NCBI GenBank assembly: GCA_023444765.1
Contig: JAEXLY010000093.1
Coordinates: 1 to 7,481 of the forward strand
Source of the DNA: Pseudomonadota bacterium
GTDB lineage: Bacteria > Pseudomonadota > Gammaproteobacteria > Xanthomonadales > Xanthomonadaceae
Reading direction: 5' to 3'
Length of the DNA stretch: 7,481 nucleotides
Shown here in pieces: positions 1 through 6,855 of this stretch. Position numbers and translations under genes: made by a program. Position 1 is the stretch's first letter. Every line of letters begins with the position of its first letter. The notes beneath the pieces are model-generated. The model saw only the letters and a list, made by a program, of their open reading frames with translations, was not told where the DNA came from and searched no databases.

Positions 1-107
1 GGCCTGCGCAGCGCACGCTGATGGCGGAGGCCGCCCGGGCCGCGCTCGCCGCGGGCGATGCCGCCGACATCGCCGCGCTGTGTCGCGGCGACCGCGGCGC
101 CGGATGA
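1..107 (+). CDS. 3' end of an upstream gene, possibly the LolA-like protein of the pigment cluster
   Basis: The reading frame that ends with the TGA at 105-107 is open from position 3 to the left edge and gives 34 residues, an Ala/Arg-rich helical tail ending in LCRGDRGAG. No domain can be recognised in so short a piece. The stop overlaps the ATG of the exporter gene in an ATGA arrangement (104-107), which is typical of translationally coupled genes in one operon. In known aryl polyene clusters a LolA-like periplasmic lipoprotein carrier commonly sits directly before the MMPL exporter, so that is the best guess. It rests on gene order alone; nothing in the visible residues proves it. Confidence 0.55.
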   Translation, partial: PAQRTLMAEAARAALAAGDAADIAALCRGDRGAG

Positions 108-2470
108 GCGCGCGCGCACGCCTGGCCTGGATGCTGGGCTGGCTGGGACTGCTGCTGGCGGTCGGCGGCTGGCTATCGCAGACGCTGTCGTTCAGCGGTG
201 ACCTGCGGCGTTTCCTGCCCGACCCGCGCACGCCAGAGCAGACGCTGCTGATCGAGGAACTCGGCGAAGGGCCGGGCTCGCGCCTGCTGATGCTGGCGCT
301 CGCCGGCGCCGACGTGGAGACGCTCGCCGCGCAGTCGCATGCCATGGCTGCGACCCTCGCGACCGACGCGCGGTTCGGCTTCGTGGCCAATGGCGCCGGC
401 GCCGGCCTGGAGGCGATCCCCGAGCGGCTGCGGCCCTATCGCTACCTGCTCACGCCGACCTTCGACGCGCAGCCGCTCGACGCGGACTTCCTGCGCGCGG
501 AGATCGCGCAACGCCTGCAGGACCTGGGTTCGCCGGCAGGCGACCTGATCGAGCCGCTGCTGCCCTCCGACCCGACCTTGGAGACGCTGCGCCTGGCCGA
601 AGCCTGGATGCCGGCGCGCGCGCCCCAGGTCCTGCACGAAGCCTGGTTCGATCGCGGCGGCAGCCAGGCGCTGCTGCTGGTGGAAACGCGCGCGGCCGGG
701 TTCGATCCCGACGGCCAGCGGGAGGCGGTGGAAGCGATCCGGGCCGCGCACGCCGACGCGCGCGGCGACGGACCGGGCACGCTCGAACTCATCGGGCCGG
801 GGGCCTTCGCCGACGAGATCGGCAGCCGCACCGCGCGCGAGGCCGGCTGGATCGGCACCGTGGACAGCATCGGCCTGGTGCTGCTGCTGCTGATCGCCTA
901 CCGCAGCTGGAAGATCCCGCTGCTGGGCGCGCTGCCGCTGGCCAGCGCCGGCCTGGCGGGGCTGGCCAGCCTGGTGCTGCTGTTCGGCGACCGCGTGCAC
1001 GGCATCACCATCGCCTTCGGCTTCACCCTGATCGGCGTGGTGCAGGACTACCCGATCCATTTCTTCAGCCAGCAGCGCGCGGGACTGTCGCCCTGGCACA
1101 GCGTGCGCGCGCTGTGGCCGACCCTGGCCACCGGCGTGGCCGCAACCTGCATCGCGTACCTGACCTTCCTGTTCTCCGGCGTGGACGGGCTGCGGCAGCT
1201 GGCGGTGTTCACCATCGTCGCGCTGGCCACCGCGGCGCTGTGCACGCGCTTCGCACTGCCGGCGTTGATCGACCCGGCGCAGCGCGACGTGGCCGGATCG
1301 GTGCGCCTGCGCCGTCTGTGGGAGCGCATCGAACGGCTGCCGCGACCGCGCTGGTCGCTGCTGGTCCTGGCGCTGCTGGCGCTGGCGGTGATCGCCTGGT
1401 GGCCGGGGGCCGTGTGGCAGAACGACCTGTCGAAGCTGACGCCGGTGCCGGCGCCGCTGCTCGAACGCGATGCGCAGCTGCGCGACGAGCTGGGCGCGCC
1501 CGACGTGCGCTATGTGCTGACGCTGCAGGCGGCGGACGCGGACGCCGCGCTGGAGGCCGGCGAGCGACTGCGGCCGGTGCTCGACCGGCTGGTCGAAACC
1601 GGCGCGCTCGACGCCTACGACATGGCCGCGCGCTACCTCCCGAGCATCGCCACCCAGCGCGCCCGCCAGCAGTCGCTGCCGCCGCCCGGGACGCTGCGCG
1701 CTGCGCTCGAGGACGCCCTGGCCGATTCGCCGTTCCGTGGCGACGCCTTCGAGGACTTCCTGGCGGACGTCGAACGCGCGCGCGCCGCGCCGCCGCTGCG
1801 GCCGGCGGACCTGGACGGCACGCCGCTGGCCTCGAGCGTGCAGGGGCTGCTGGTGGAGAACGAGTCGGGCGCGACGGCGCTGGTGTCGCTGAGCGGCCTG
1901 CACGACGTCGCGGCCGTCGCCCGCGCGGCTGCAAGTGGCGGCGCGCGCCTGCTCGACATGAAGCAGGCCTCCGAGTCGCTGGTGGCGGACTACCGCACGC
2001 GCATCCTCGGCGCGCTGGCGCTGGCCGCGCTGCTGCTGGTGGCGACGGTGTGGGTCGCGCTGCGCAGTCCGCGGCGCACGCTGCGCGTGCTGCTGCCGAT
2101 GGCGCTGACCACGCTCCTGGTCCTCGCGCTGCTGCGCGCGCTGGGCGTGGAGCTCACCCTGTTCCACCTGATCTCGCTGATCCTGGCCGCCGGCCTGGGC
2201 CTGGACTACGCGCTGTTCTTCGAGCACGCCGGCGATTCGCGCGACGACCAGCTGCGCACACTGCACGCGGTGATCGTGTGCAGCCTGATGACCCTGCTGG
2301 TGTTCAGCCTGCTCGCGCTGTCGAGCATTCCGGTCCTGCGTGCGATCGGCAGCACGGTCGCGCTGGGCGTGCTGCTCAACTTCGTGCTGTCGCTGCTGGT
2401 CTCGCGGGCGCCGGGCGGGACGGGGGCGGACGATGCGGCCGACGTGTCGCAGGCGGAGGCCGCGCCATGA
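104..2470 (+). CDS. MMPL/RND-family inner-membrane exporter of the aryl polyene cluster
   Basis: This 788-residue protein has the duplicated RND/MMPL plan. TM1 is at about residues 8-28, followed by a large periplasmic domain to about 252. TM2-TM6 lie at about 252-390, TM7 at 416-433, a second periplasmic domain runs to about 632, and TM8-TM12 span about 633-767, with a short hydrophilic tail. Each half has a charged motif in its fourth helix, VVQDYPIHFF with Asp315 and GLGLDYALFF with Asp701; the equivalent Asp residues carry protons in RND pumps. The family exports lipids and polyketides using the proton gradient, and APE clusters encode one such exporter (ApeM-like), so the likely cargo is the pigment or its lipid conjugate. 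The start chosen is the ATG at 104, which overlaps the upstream stop. An in-frame GTG at 80 would add eight Arg-rich residues and lengthen the overlap. No clear Shine-Dalgarno precedes 104, which fits translational coupling. Confidence 0.88.
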   Translation: MSARARLAWMLGWLGLLLAVGGWLSQTLSFSGDLRRFLPDPRTPEQTLLIEELGEGPGSRLLMLALAGADVETLAAQSHAMAATLATDARFGFVANGAGAGLEAIPERLRPYRYLLTPTFDAQPLDADFLRAEIAQRLQDLGSPAGDLIEPLLPSDPTLETLRLAEAWMPARAPQVLHEAWFDRGGSQALLLVETRAAGFDPDGQREAVEAIRAAHADARGDGPGTLELIGPGAFADEIGSRTAREAGWIGTVDSIGLVLLLLIAYRSWKIPLLGALPLASAGLAGLASLVLLFGDRVHGITIAFGFTLIGVVQDYPIHFFSQQRAGLSPWHSVRALWPTLATGVAATCIAYLTFLFSGVDGLRQLAVFTIVALATAALCTRFALPALIDPAQRDVAGSVRLRRLWERIERLPRPRWSLLVLALLALAVIAWWPGAVWQNDLSKLTPVPAPLLERDAQLRDELGAPDVRYVLTLQAADADAALEAGERLRPVLDRLVETGALDAYDMAARYLPSIATQRARQQSLPPPGTLRAALEDALADSPFRGDAFEDFLADVERARAAPPLRPADLDGTPLASSVQGLLVENESGATALVSLSGLHDVAAVARAAASGGARLLDMKQASESLVADYRTRILGALALAALLLVATVWVALRSPRRTLRVLLPMALTTLLVLALLRALGVELTLFHLISLILAAGLGLDYALFFEHAGDSRDDQLRTLHAVIVCSLMTLLVFSLLALSSIPVLRAIGSTVALGVLLNFVLSLLVSRAPGGTGADDAADVSQAEAAP
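2455..2459 (+). promoter_or_regulatory. Shine-Dalgarno GGAGG for the dehydratase
   Basis: A GGAGG core lies inside the exporter's last codons, 7 bases before the ATG at 2467. It supports that start and suggests that re-initiation at the ATGA overlap is backed by direct ribosome binding. Confidence 0.6.
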
Positions 2471-2919
2471 CGCTCGCGCGTGCCGACATCGAGGCCCTGG
2501 TGCCCCACAAGCATGCGATGTGCCTGTGGGACGAGGTGGTGGACTGGGATGCGCAGCGCATCGTGCTGCGCAGCGGCAGCCACCGCCGGGCCGACCATCC
2601 GCTGCGCAGCGATGGCCGCCTGCGTGCGCTGCACCTGTGCGAGTACGGGGCGCAGGCGATGGCGGTGCACGGCGGACTGCTGGCCCGCGCGCCGGGCGCC
2701 GCGCCGCGGCCGGGCATGCTGGTGGCGCTGCGCGAGGTGGTGCTGCATGCCGACCGCATCGACGACCTGCCCGGTCTGCTGACCTGCGAAGCACGCCTGC
2801 AGGCGGCAGGCGATGACAGCCAGCTGTATGCCTTCCGGATCGAACACGACGGGCGCGTGCTGGCCGAGGGCCGCGCCACGGTGATGCTGGGTGCTGCCGG
2901 CGACGCGCCCGCGTCCTGA
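2467..2919 (+). CDS. 3-hydroxyacyl-ACP dehydratase, hotdog fold (ApeP/ApeI-like)
   Basis: This 150-residue protein matches small FabZ/FabA-related dehydratases of aryl polyene clusters. It starts with the characteristic LVPHKHAMCLWDEVVDWD segment (residues 11-28), where a PHxxxMxLxD pattern leads into the first strand. The predicted catalytic pair is His44, in an HP motif, and Glu59, in CEYGAQAMAVHGG at the start of the central hotdog helix. Their 15-residue spacing is close to the His-Glu spacing of FabZ. It would remove water from the 3-hydroxyacyl-ACP made by the ketoreductase, leaving the trans double bond; without an enoyl reductase the bonds accumulate as a polyene. The ATG overlaps the exporter stop (ATGA, 2467-2470) and follows a good GGAGG at 2455-2459 with 7-base spacing. 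APE systems often have two dehydratases, and whether this is the P- or I-type is uncertain. Confidence 0.85.
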   Translation: MTLARADIEALVPHKHAMCLWDEVVDWDAQRIVLRSGSHRRADHPLRSDGRLRALHLCEYGAQAMAVHGGLLARAPGAAPRPGMLVALREVVLHADRIDDLPGLLTCEARLQAAGDDSQLYAFRIEHDGRVLAEGRATVMLGAAGDAPAS

Positions 2920-2967
2920 CGCCGCATCCGCCCGCTGCCGGTGGCTGCGTCGCGTGCGGGCTGCCCG

Positions 2968-2973
2968 CATAAT
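2968..2973 (+). promoter_or_regulatory. possible -10 hexamer (CATAAT) before the ketoreductase
   Basis: The 80-bp gap between the dehydratase stop and the ketoreductase start contains CATAAT, one base from the TATAAT consensus and a rare A/T-rich patch in a GC-rich region. It lies 26 bp before the ATG at 3000, leaving room for a short leader with a weak AGCGGA Shine-Dalgarno at 2987-2992. No convincing -35 box lies 16-18 bp upstream, so this could be a weak promoter, an activator-dependent one, or chance. Confidence 0.3.
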
Positions 2974-2999
2974 CGGCGGCCCATCCAGCGGACAACGCG

Positions 3000-3719
3000 A
3001 TGAAACGGGCAATCGTCACGGGCGGCAGCGGCGATCTTGGCAGCGCGATCAGCACGCGACTGGCGGCCGACGGCCTGCATGTGATCGTACACGCCAACGC
3101 CAATCGGGCACGGGCGCAGGCGGTGGTGGACGCGATCCATGCTGCCGGCGGCAGCGCCGAGGCGGTCACCTTCGACGTGGCCGACGGCGCCGCCACGCGC
3201 GGGGCGATGGAGACGCTGCTCGAGGCCGGGCCGATCCAGGTGGTCGTCAACAATGCCGGCATCCACGACGATGCGCCGATGGCGGGCATGACCGAGGCGC
3301 AGTGGAGGCGCGTGATCGACGTGTCGCTGCACGGCTTCTTCCACGTCACCCAGCCGCTGCTGCTGCCGATGGCGCGCACGCGCTGGGGGCGCATCGTCAG
3401 CGTGTCCAGCGTGGCGGCGGTGCTCGGCAACCGCGGCCAGGCCAACTACGCCGCCGCCAAGGCCGCGCTGCACGGGGCCAGCAAGTCGCTGGCGCGCGAG
3501 ATGGGTTCGCGCGGGATCACCGCCAACGTGGTGGCGCCGGGCGTCATCGCCGGGCGCATGGCCGAGGCGGCGTTCGACCCGGCGACGATCCGGCAGATGG
3601 TGCCGGCCGCGCGTGCGGGGACGCCGGAGGAGGTCGCGGCCCTGGCCGGCTTCCTGTGTTCGGACGAGGCCGGCTACATCAACGGCCAGGTGATTGGCAT
3701 CGACGGCGGCATGAGCTGA
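3000..3719 (+). CDS. 3-oxoacyl-ACP reductase, FabG-like SDR (ApeQ-like)
   Basis: This 239-residue protein is a classical short-chain dehydrogenase/reductase of the usual FabG length. It has the nucleotide-binding TGGSGDLG at residues 7-14, FDVAD at 58-62 near the adenine, NNAG at 84-87, and a catalytic set of Ser137, Tyr150 and Lys154 within SVSSVAAVLGNRGQANYAAAK, a segment very close to E. coli FabG. PGVIAG follows at 180-185, and the C-terminus ends in the family's GQVIGIDGG. It should reduce 3-oxoacyl-ACP to 3-hydroxyacyl-ACP with NADPH in the cytoplasm, directly before the dehydratase step. The order exporter, dehydratase, ketoreductase fits an APE cluster and argues against a housekeeping fabG, since no fabD, acpP or fabF flanks it. 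The 80-bp gap upstream and a possible -10 box suggest it may have some expression of its own. Confidence 0.88.
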   Translation: MKRAIVTGGSGDLGSAISTRLAADGLHVIVHANANRARAQAVVDAIHAAGGSAEAVTFDVADGAATRGAMETLLEAGPIQVVVNNAGIHDDAPMAGMTEAQWRRVIDVSLHGFFHVTQPLLLPMARTRWGRIVSVSSVAAVLGNRGQANYAAAKAALHGASKSLAREMGSRGITANVVAPGVIAGRMAEAAFDPATIRQMVPAARAGTPEEVAALAGFLCSDEAGYINGQVIGIDGGMS

Positions 3720-3741
3720 GTCCGGCGCTTCCCTGCCGGAT
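3720..3741 (+). terminator. small hairpin just after the ketoreductase stop, possible weak terminator
   Basis: TCCGGC at 3721-3726 can pair with GCCGGA at 3735-3740 across an 8-base loop, with a possible extra G-U pair at 3720/3741. It begins 1 base after the ketoreductase stop. No T-run follows, so it is not a canonical intrinsic terminator; it could slow transcription, protect the mRNA end, or be chance. The rest of the 151-bp spacer (3742-3870) shows no clear promoter or gene. Confidence 0.25.
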
Positions 3742-3858
3742 CGCCGACGCGCGGCGCGGGACGGAGCGATGACACCCGCCCCGCGCGCCCGGGGTGGAGA
3801 CGGCATCGGGTCGCGCCGCGTTCACGGCAGGCGACGGACACTGGCGGCGGTCCCACCC

Positions 3859-3862
3859 GGAG
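3859..3862 (+). promoter_or_regulatory. Shine-Dalgarno GGAG deciding the lipoprotein start
   Basis: GGAG with 8-base spacing precedes the ATG at 3871. It favours that codon, directly before the signal peptide, over the in-frame ATG at 3769, which would add 34 Arg/Pro/Gly-rich residues in front of the signal peptide. Confidence 0.55.
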
Positions 3863-3870
3863 TCGCCGCC

Positions 3871-4323
3871 ATGGCCCGTTCCGCTGCCGCCCTCCTGGCG
3901 TGCCTCGCTTTCGTGCTGCTCACTGCCTGCGCCAGTTCGCACGTGCTCACCGGCACGCCGCGGCCGCCGATCGATCCATCGCAGGTCCGCATCTACTACG
4001 GTCCGCCGCCGGGCGGGTACGAGGAGATCGCGCGCCTGGACGTGCGCAGCGGCTCCTTCACCTATGGGGCGCAGAACAAGTCCAATGCCGTGATCCGCAA
4101 CCTGCGGAAGGAAGCGGCGCGCCTCGGCGCCAACGGCGTGCTGCTGCAGGGCACGGGCCAGGGGCCGGACCACAGCGCGGTCAGCGTGGGCGGCGGCGTC
4201 GGCCGCTTTGGAGGACGCAGCGCCTCGAGCGTGGGCGTGGGCGTGGACATCTCGCCCACCCAGACCTATGCCAGCGGCATTGCCGTGTGGGTGGAGAATC
4301 CGCCGCCGCCCGACAGCCCGTGA
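3871..4323 (+). CDS. predicted outer-membrane lipoprotein of unrecognised family
   Basis: This 150-residue protein begins with a lipoprotein signal peptide: a short start with Arg3, a hydrophobic core at about residues 5-17, and the lipobox LTAC with Cys20 as the lipidated residue. Ala21 and Ser22 follow, so there is no Asp at +2 and export to the outer membrane by Lol is expected. The mature part has a Pro-rich linker (GTPRPPIDPSQ), a strand-like IYYGPPPGGYEEIARLDV segment, and a helix rich in Lys/Arg/Ala ending in EAARLGANGVLL (81-92). A Gly/Ser/Val-rich stretch (103-126) and a strand, IAVWVENPPPP, close it. The pattern of a helix ending in LGANGV followed by a Gly-rich segment recalls small envelope lipoproteins of the DUF4156/RcsF-like kind, but I cannot assign a family. 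It does not look like the lipoprotein usually found in APE clusters. A role in pigment placement is inferred from position only; it may simply be a neighbour. Confidence 0.75.
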   Translation: MARSAAALLACLAFVLLTACASSHVLTGTPRPPIDPSQVRIYYGPPPGGYEEIARLDVRSGSFTYGAQNKSNAVIRNLRKEAARLGANGVLLQGTGQGPDHSAVSVGGGVGRFGGRSASSVGVGVDISPTQTYASGIAVWVENPPPPDSP

Positions 4324-4338
4324 GCGCGGCGCCGCGGG

Positions 4339-5970
4339 TCAGGCCGCAAGCTCCTCTTCGGCGTACCACTCCGGCGACAGCGAGGACGGCGTGTCCATCC
4401 GGGCGCCGAGGGCCTGCAGGCCGTGGTCGTCTATGCCGGGATGCTCCGCGCGCGCGCGCTGCAGGATCTCACCGGCTAGCCAGCGCATGCGCGCCACGTT
4501 GTCGGTGATGCGCTGGACGAAGGCGGGTGTGTCGAGTTCGTCGGCCAGCTGGCGGTTCATCTCGCGGAACCAGTCGATGCGGAACTGGTCGAGCAGCCGG
4601 GCTCGGGGAACGGCGCGGCCCTCGTTGCGCGCGCCCCACTCGCGCAGCAGCGGCTGCATCGCGCGATTGAGTGCGCTGGCATCCTCGAACAGCGGGCGCA
4701 GGCTGCCCAGCACCGGCAGGTCGGTCAGGCGCCCGGCGAAGAACAGCGGCGCAAGCAGCGCCCAGTAGTAGGTGTAGTCCCAGATGATCTTCACCGGCAT
4801 CACCCGTTCGTCGCCGAACAGCGCGTACTGGTCCTGGTAGAGCGTCAGGGTGTTCTCGTAGAAGGAGAAATACAACTGCTCGTAGAGCGCGACGTAGGGC
4901 TCGAACGCCCCGCCGCCTGCGTCCCGGGCGATGAGATCGCAGATGAAGGTATTGCTGATCGCGATGAAATCGCTGCCGGGCGAGTAGAACGGATCCAGGA
5001 ACACGCCGGCCTCGCCGGTCAGGACCCAGCGCCGCGTGGAGAACACCTGGCGCGCGCCGTAGGAGAAGTGGCGCAGGAACAGGAAGTCCTGCACCGCGTG
5101 CGCGCCCCGGTCCAGGCACTCCGCCACCTGCGGCTGGTGCGTGCGAAGCCAGGCCATGGCCTTCTCGTGGGTGTTCATGGTCTCCAGCGGGTGCATCTTC
5201 GCGTCGCAGACGATTCCCAGCGAATGTGCGCCCGAGGACAGCGGGATCAGCCAGAACCAGTAGCCCGGCCCGCACATGTGGTTGGTCGAGCGCCAGCGGT
5301 CCGGCGGATCGCAGCGCTGCAGCCAGGAGGCGTCCTGCGACCAGCCGTTGGGATCGATGGTCCCCTGCACGCGCCACCAGACCGCGTTGGCATCGTGGTC
5401 ATTGGATTCAGCCAGTTCGAGCTTGCGCTTGAGCAGGCCGGCGCGGCCGCTGGCATCGACCACCCAGCGGGCGTGCAGCTGTTGCAGCTCGCCGCCGTGC
5501 TCGATGCCGACCACGTGGTCGGCGTCGTCGTCGGCGAGCTCGATGCTGCGCACCACGGACGCGTCCTGGAACCGCACCCCCTGCGCGCGGGCGCGTTCGC
5601 CCAGGAAGTTCTCGAACCGGCCGCGGTCGATCTGCCACGACGGTGTCGGCAGCAGCTGGCTCACGCCCAGCTCGGTGCAGCCGTCGATCGCGCCGCTGCC
5701 CTCGGAGAAGAAGAAGCGGAAGCCGAACTTGCGGATCTGTTCTGCTTCCAGGTGTTCGCGCAGGCCGAGCACGTCGGCGAAGTAGTGGGCGCCGATCTCG
5801 ACCGTGGATTCGCCGACCTTGAACGCGCCCTCGCGCACCGGGTGTGCGCGACGCTCGACCACGACCACCGACAGTTCCGGCGCCTGCTGGCGCAGCTGCA
5901 GCGCCAGGGTCAGGCCGGCCAGCCCTCCGCCGAGGATGATGACGTCGGTCCGCTGGTCGGTCTGGGGCAT
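4339..5970 (-). CDS. FAD-dependent halogenase, tryptophan-halogenase superfamily, for the aryl polyene
   Basis: The 543-residue protein, close in length to PrnA/RebH-type enzymes, carries GGGLAG (residues 14-19) for FAD and FKVGEST (50-56), whose Lys51 matches the catalytic lysine that handles hypohalous acid. It also has VDASGR (171-176), the diagnostic WxWxIP as WFWLIP (238-243), and GEAGVFLDPFYSPGSD (319-334). These enzymes use FADH2, oxygen and chloride or bromide to halogenate electron-rich aromatics and need a separate flavin reductase, which is not in this window. Xanthomonadins are brominated aryl polyenes and their pig cluster includes a halogenase, so the likely substrate is the aryl head group, free or carrier-bound; the halide cannot be told from sequence. 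The glutamate that follows DPL in tryptophan halogenases (DPLESTG) is Tyr329 here, arguing against free tryptophan as substrate. The start at 5970 leaves five residues before the first strand; no strong Shine-Dalgarno is visible. Confidence 0.9.
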   Translation of the reverse strand: MPQTDQRTDVIILGGGLAGLTLALQLRQQAPELSVVVVERRAHPVREGAFKVGESTVEIGAHYFADVLGLREHLEAEQIRKFGFRFFFSEGSGAIDGCTELGVSQLLPTPSWQIDRGRFENFLGERARAQGVRFQDASVVRSIELADDDADHVVGIEHGGELQQLHARWVVDASGRAGLLKRKLELAESNDHDANAVWWRVQGTIDPNGWSQDASWLQRCDPPDRWRSTNHMCGPGYWFWLIPLSSGAHSLGIVCDAKMHPLETMNTHEKAMAWLRTHQPQVAECLDRGAHAVQDFLFLRHFSYGARQVFSTRRWVLTGEAGVFLDPFYSPGSDFIAISNTFICDLIARDAGGGAFEPYVALYEQLYFSFYENTLTLYQDQYALFGDERVMPVKIIWDYTYYWALLAPLFFAGRLTDLPVLGSLRPLFEDASALNRAMQPLLREWGARNEGRAVPRARLLDQFRIDWFREMNRQLADELDTPAFVQRITDNVARMRWLAGEILQRARAEHPGIDDHGLQALGARMDTPSSLSPEWYAEEELAA

Positions 5971-6001
5971 GGTCGCACGCTCGGGGGAAGGCGGGACTGG
6001 G

Positions 6002-6007
6002 AGACTA
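6002..6007 (-). promoter_or_regulatory. possible weak -10 element (TAGTCT) before the halogenase
   Basis: The 78-bp gap between glycosyltransferase and halogenase reads TAGTCT on the minus strand, about 31 bp before the halogenase ATG. It keeps only part of the -10 consensus and no properly spaced -35 box is seen. The halogenase may instead be read through from the glycosyltransferase. The same gap holds a CACGTG palindrome at 6032-6037, with no clear meaning. Confidence 0.15.
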
Positions 6008-6048
6008 GCGCAGCCGACCCGTGGCCGCGTTCACGTGGTGGCGGAGGG

Positions 6049-6855
6049 TCAGTGTCCGCCATCCTCGGAGGCCGCAACGTCGCGATCGAAGATCACCGGC
6101 GCCCGGCTGCGCTTGCGCCGGTAGGCCTCCAGCAGCCGGCCATGTCCCAGCACCTGGCCGACGACATGCGTGGTGATGCGCGAGAGGTCGCGGAACAGGC
6201 GGAAGTGGCTCTTGCGGAACTGCAGCGCGCTGCCGGCTTCGGCATAGCGCGTCTCCACCGGCACCGACACCACGCCGAACCCCAGTTCGCGCGCGGCCGA
6301 AATCAGGATCTGCGCCTCGAACACGAAACCCTCGCCCGGCACGTCGCGCAGCGCCAGCACCGGGGCCGGGTACAGCCGCTGCCCGCTCTGGCTGTCGACC
6401 AGGCGGAAGCCGCAGCCCCAGGCGATGCCCCAGTCGCCGAAGTCGTTGCCGATGCGGCGGTACCAGGGCTGGGTGCTGCGCTTGCGCAGGCGCGCGCCGT
6501 TGACGATGTTGCGCGGGTACGCGTTGGCCGCGGCGATCAGGCGCGGGATGTCGCGCGCGTCGTGCTGGCCGTCGCCGTCCAGGGTCACCACGGCCGCCAT
6601 GCCGCGACGCAGCGCCTCGGCAAAGCCGTCGCGCAGCGCGCTGCCCTTGCCCATGCGCCGCGCGTGGCGCAGCAGGATCGCGGGAGTGCCGGCGACGATG
6701 CTGGCGGTGGCGTCGTCCGAGCCATCGTCCACCACGATCACCAGGTCGCACTGCGCCAGCGCGCCGGCCACGACCTCGGCGATGCGCAGCTCCTCGTTGA
6801 GCGCCGGGATCACCGCGGCGACGTTGCCGCGATGCAGGAGCGGCTGTTCAGCCAT
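6049..6855 (-). CDS. glycosyltransferase family 2 protein of the pigment cluster
   Basis: This 268-residue protein is a GT-A fold family 2 glycosyltransferase. The nucleotide-sugar domain shows VIPALNEE (15-22), VVDDGSDD (41-48), GKG (69-71) and LDGDGQHD (92-99), whose Asp93-Gly-Asp95 is the DxD-like metal site. DSQSGQRLYP (154-163) and EGFVFEAQIL (175-184) match the acceptor-side motifs of the dolichyl-phosphate-mannose-synthase-like branch. No membrane helices follow, so it is probably cytoplasmic or peripheral. Aryl polyene and xanthomonadin clusters often contain such a gene; it may attach a sugar to the pigment or its lipid carrier, but donor and acceptor are unknown. The ATG at 6855 overlaps the preceding stop by 8 bp and starts six codons or so before the first strand. 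The frame stays open to an ATG at 7011, but that extension only shadows the upstream gene. It is probably co-transcribed with the chain-length factor. Confidence 0.87.
   Translation of the reverse strand: MAEQPLLHRGNVAAVIPALNEELRIAEVVAGALAQCDLVIVVDDGSDDATASIVAGTPAILLRHARRMGKGSALRDGFAEALRRGMAAVVTLDGDGQHDARDIPRLIAAANAYPRNIVNGARLRKRSTQPWYRRIGNDFGDWGIAWGCGFRLVDSQSGQRLYPAPVLALRDVPGEGFVFEAQILISAARELGFGVVSVPVETRYAEAGSALQFRKSHFRLFRDLSRITTHVVGQVLGHGRLLEAYRRKRSRAPVIFDRDVAASEDGGH

Noticed and set aside
80..103. GTG at 80 as the exporter start
   Set aside because: It adds only SRRPRRR-type residues and increases overlap with the upstream gene. The ATG at 104 sits in a standard ATGA overlap.
1114..2466. 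Extension of the dehydratase frame far upstream inside the exporter gene
   Set aside because: The upstream part is Arg/Ala/Gly-rich shadow. The dehydratase signature begins right after the ATG at 2467, which has a good Shine-Dalgarno and overlaps the exporter stop.
173..3445. Minus-strand open frame of 1090 codons opposite the exporter, dehydratase and ketoreductase
   Set aside because: It lies opposite three well-supported genes, its translation is low-complexity Arg/Gln/Ala/His with no domain, and long antisense frames are expected where G/C fills third positions.
3769..3870. Upstream ATG at 3769 for the lipoprotein
   Set aside because: It would place 34 Arg/Pro/Gly-rich residues before the signal peptide; the ATG at 3871 has a GGAG and gives a normal lipoprotein signal.
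4228..4248. Short GTGGGC-type tandem repeat
   Set aside because: Only two to three copies, in frame and coding for VGVGVD within a Gly/Val-rich segment; no sign of a functional DNA repeat.
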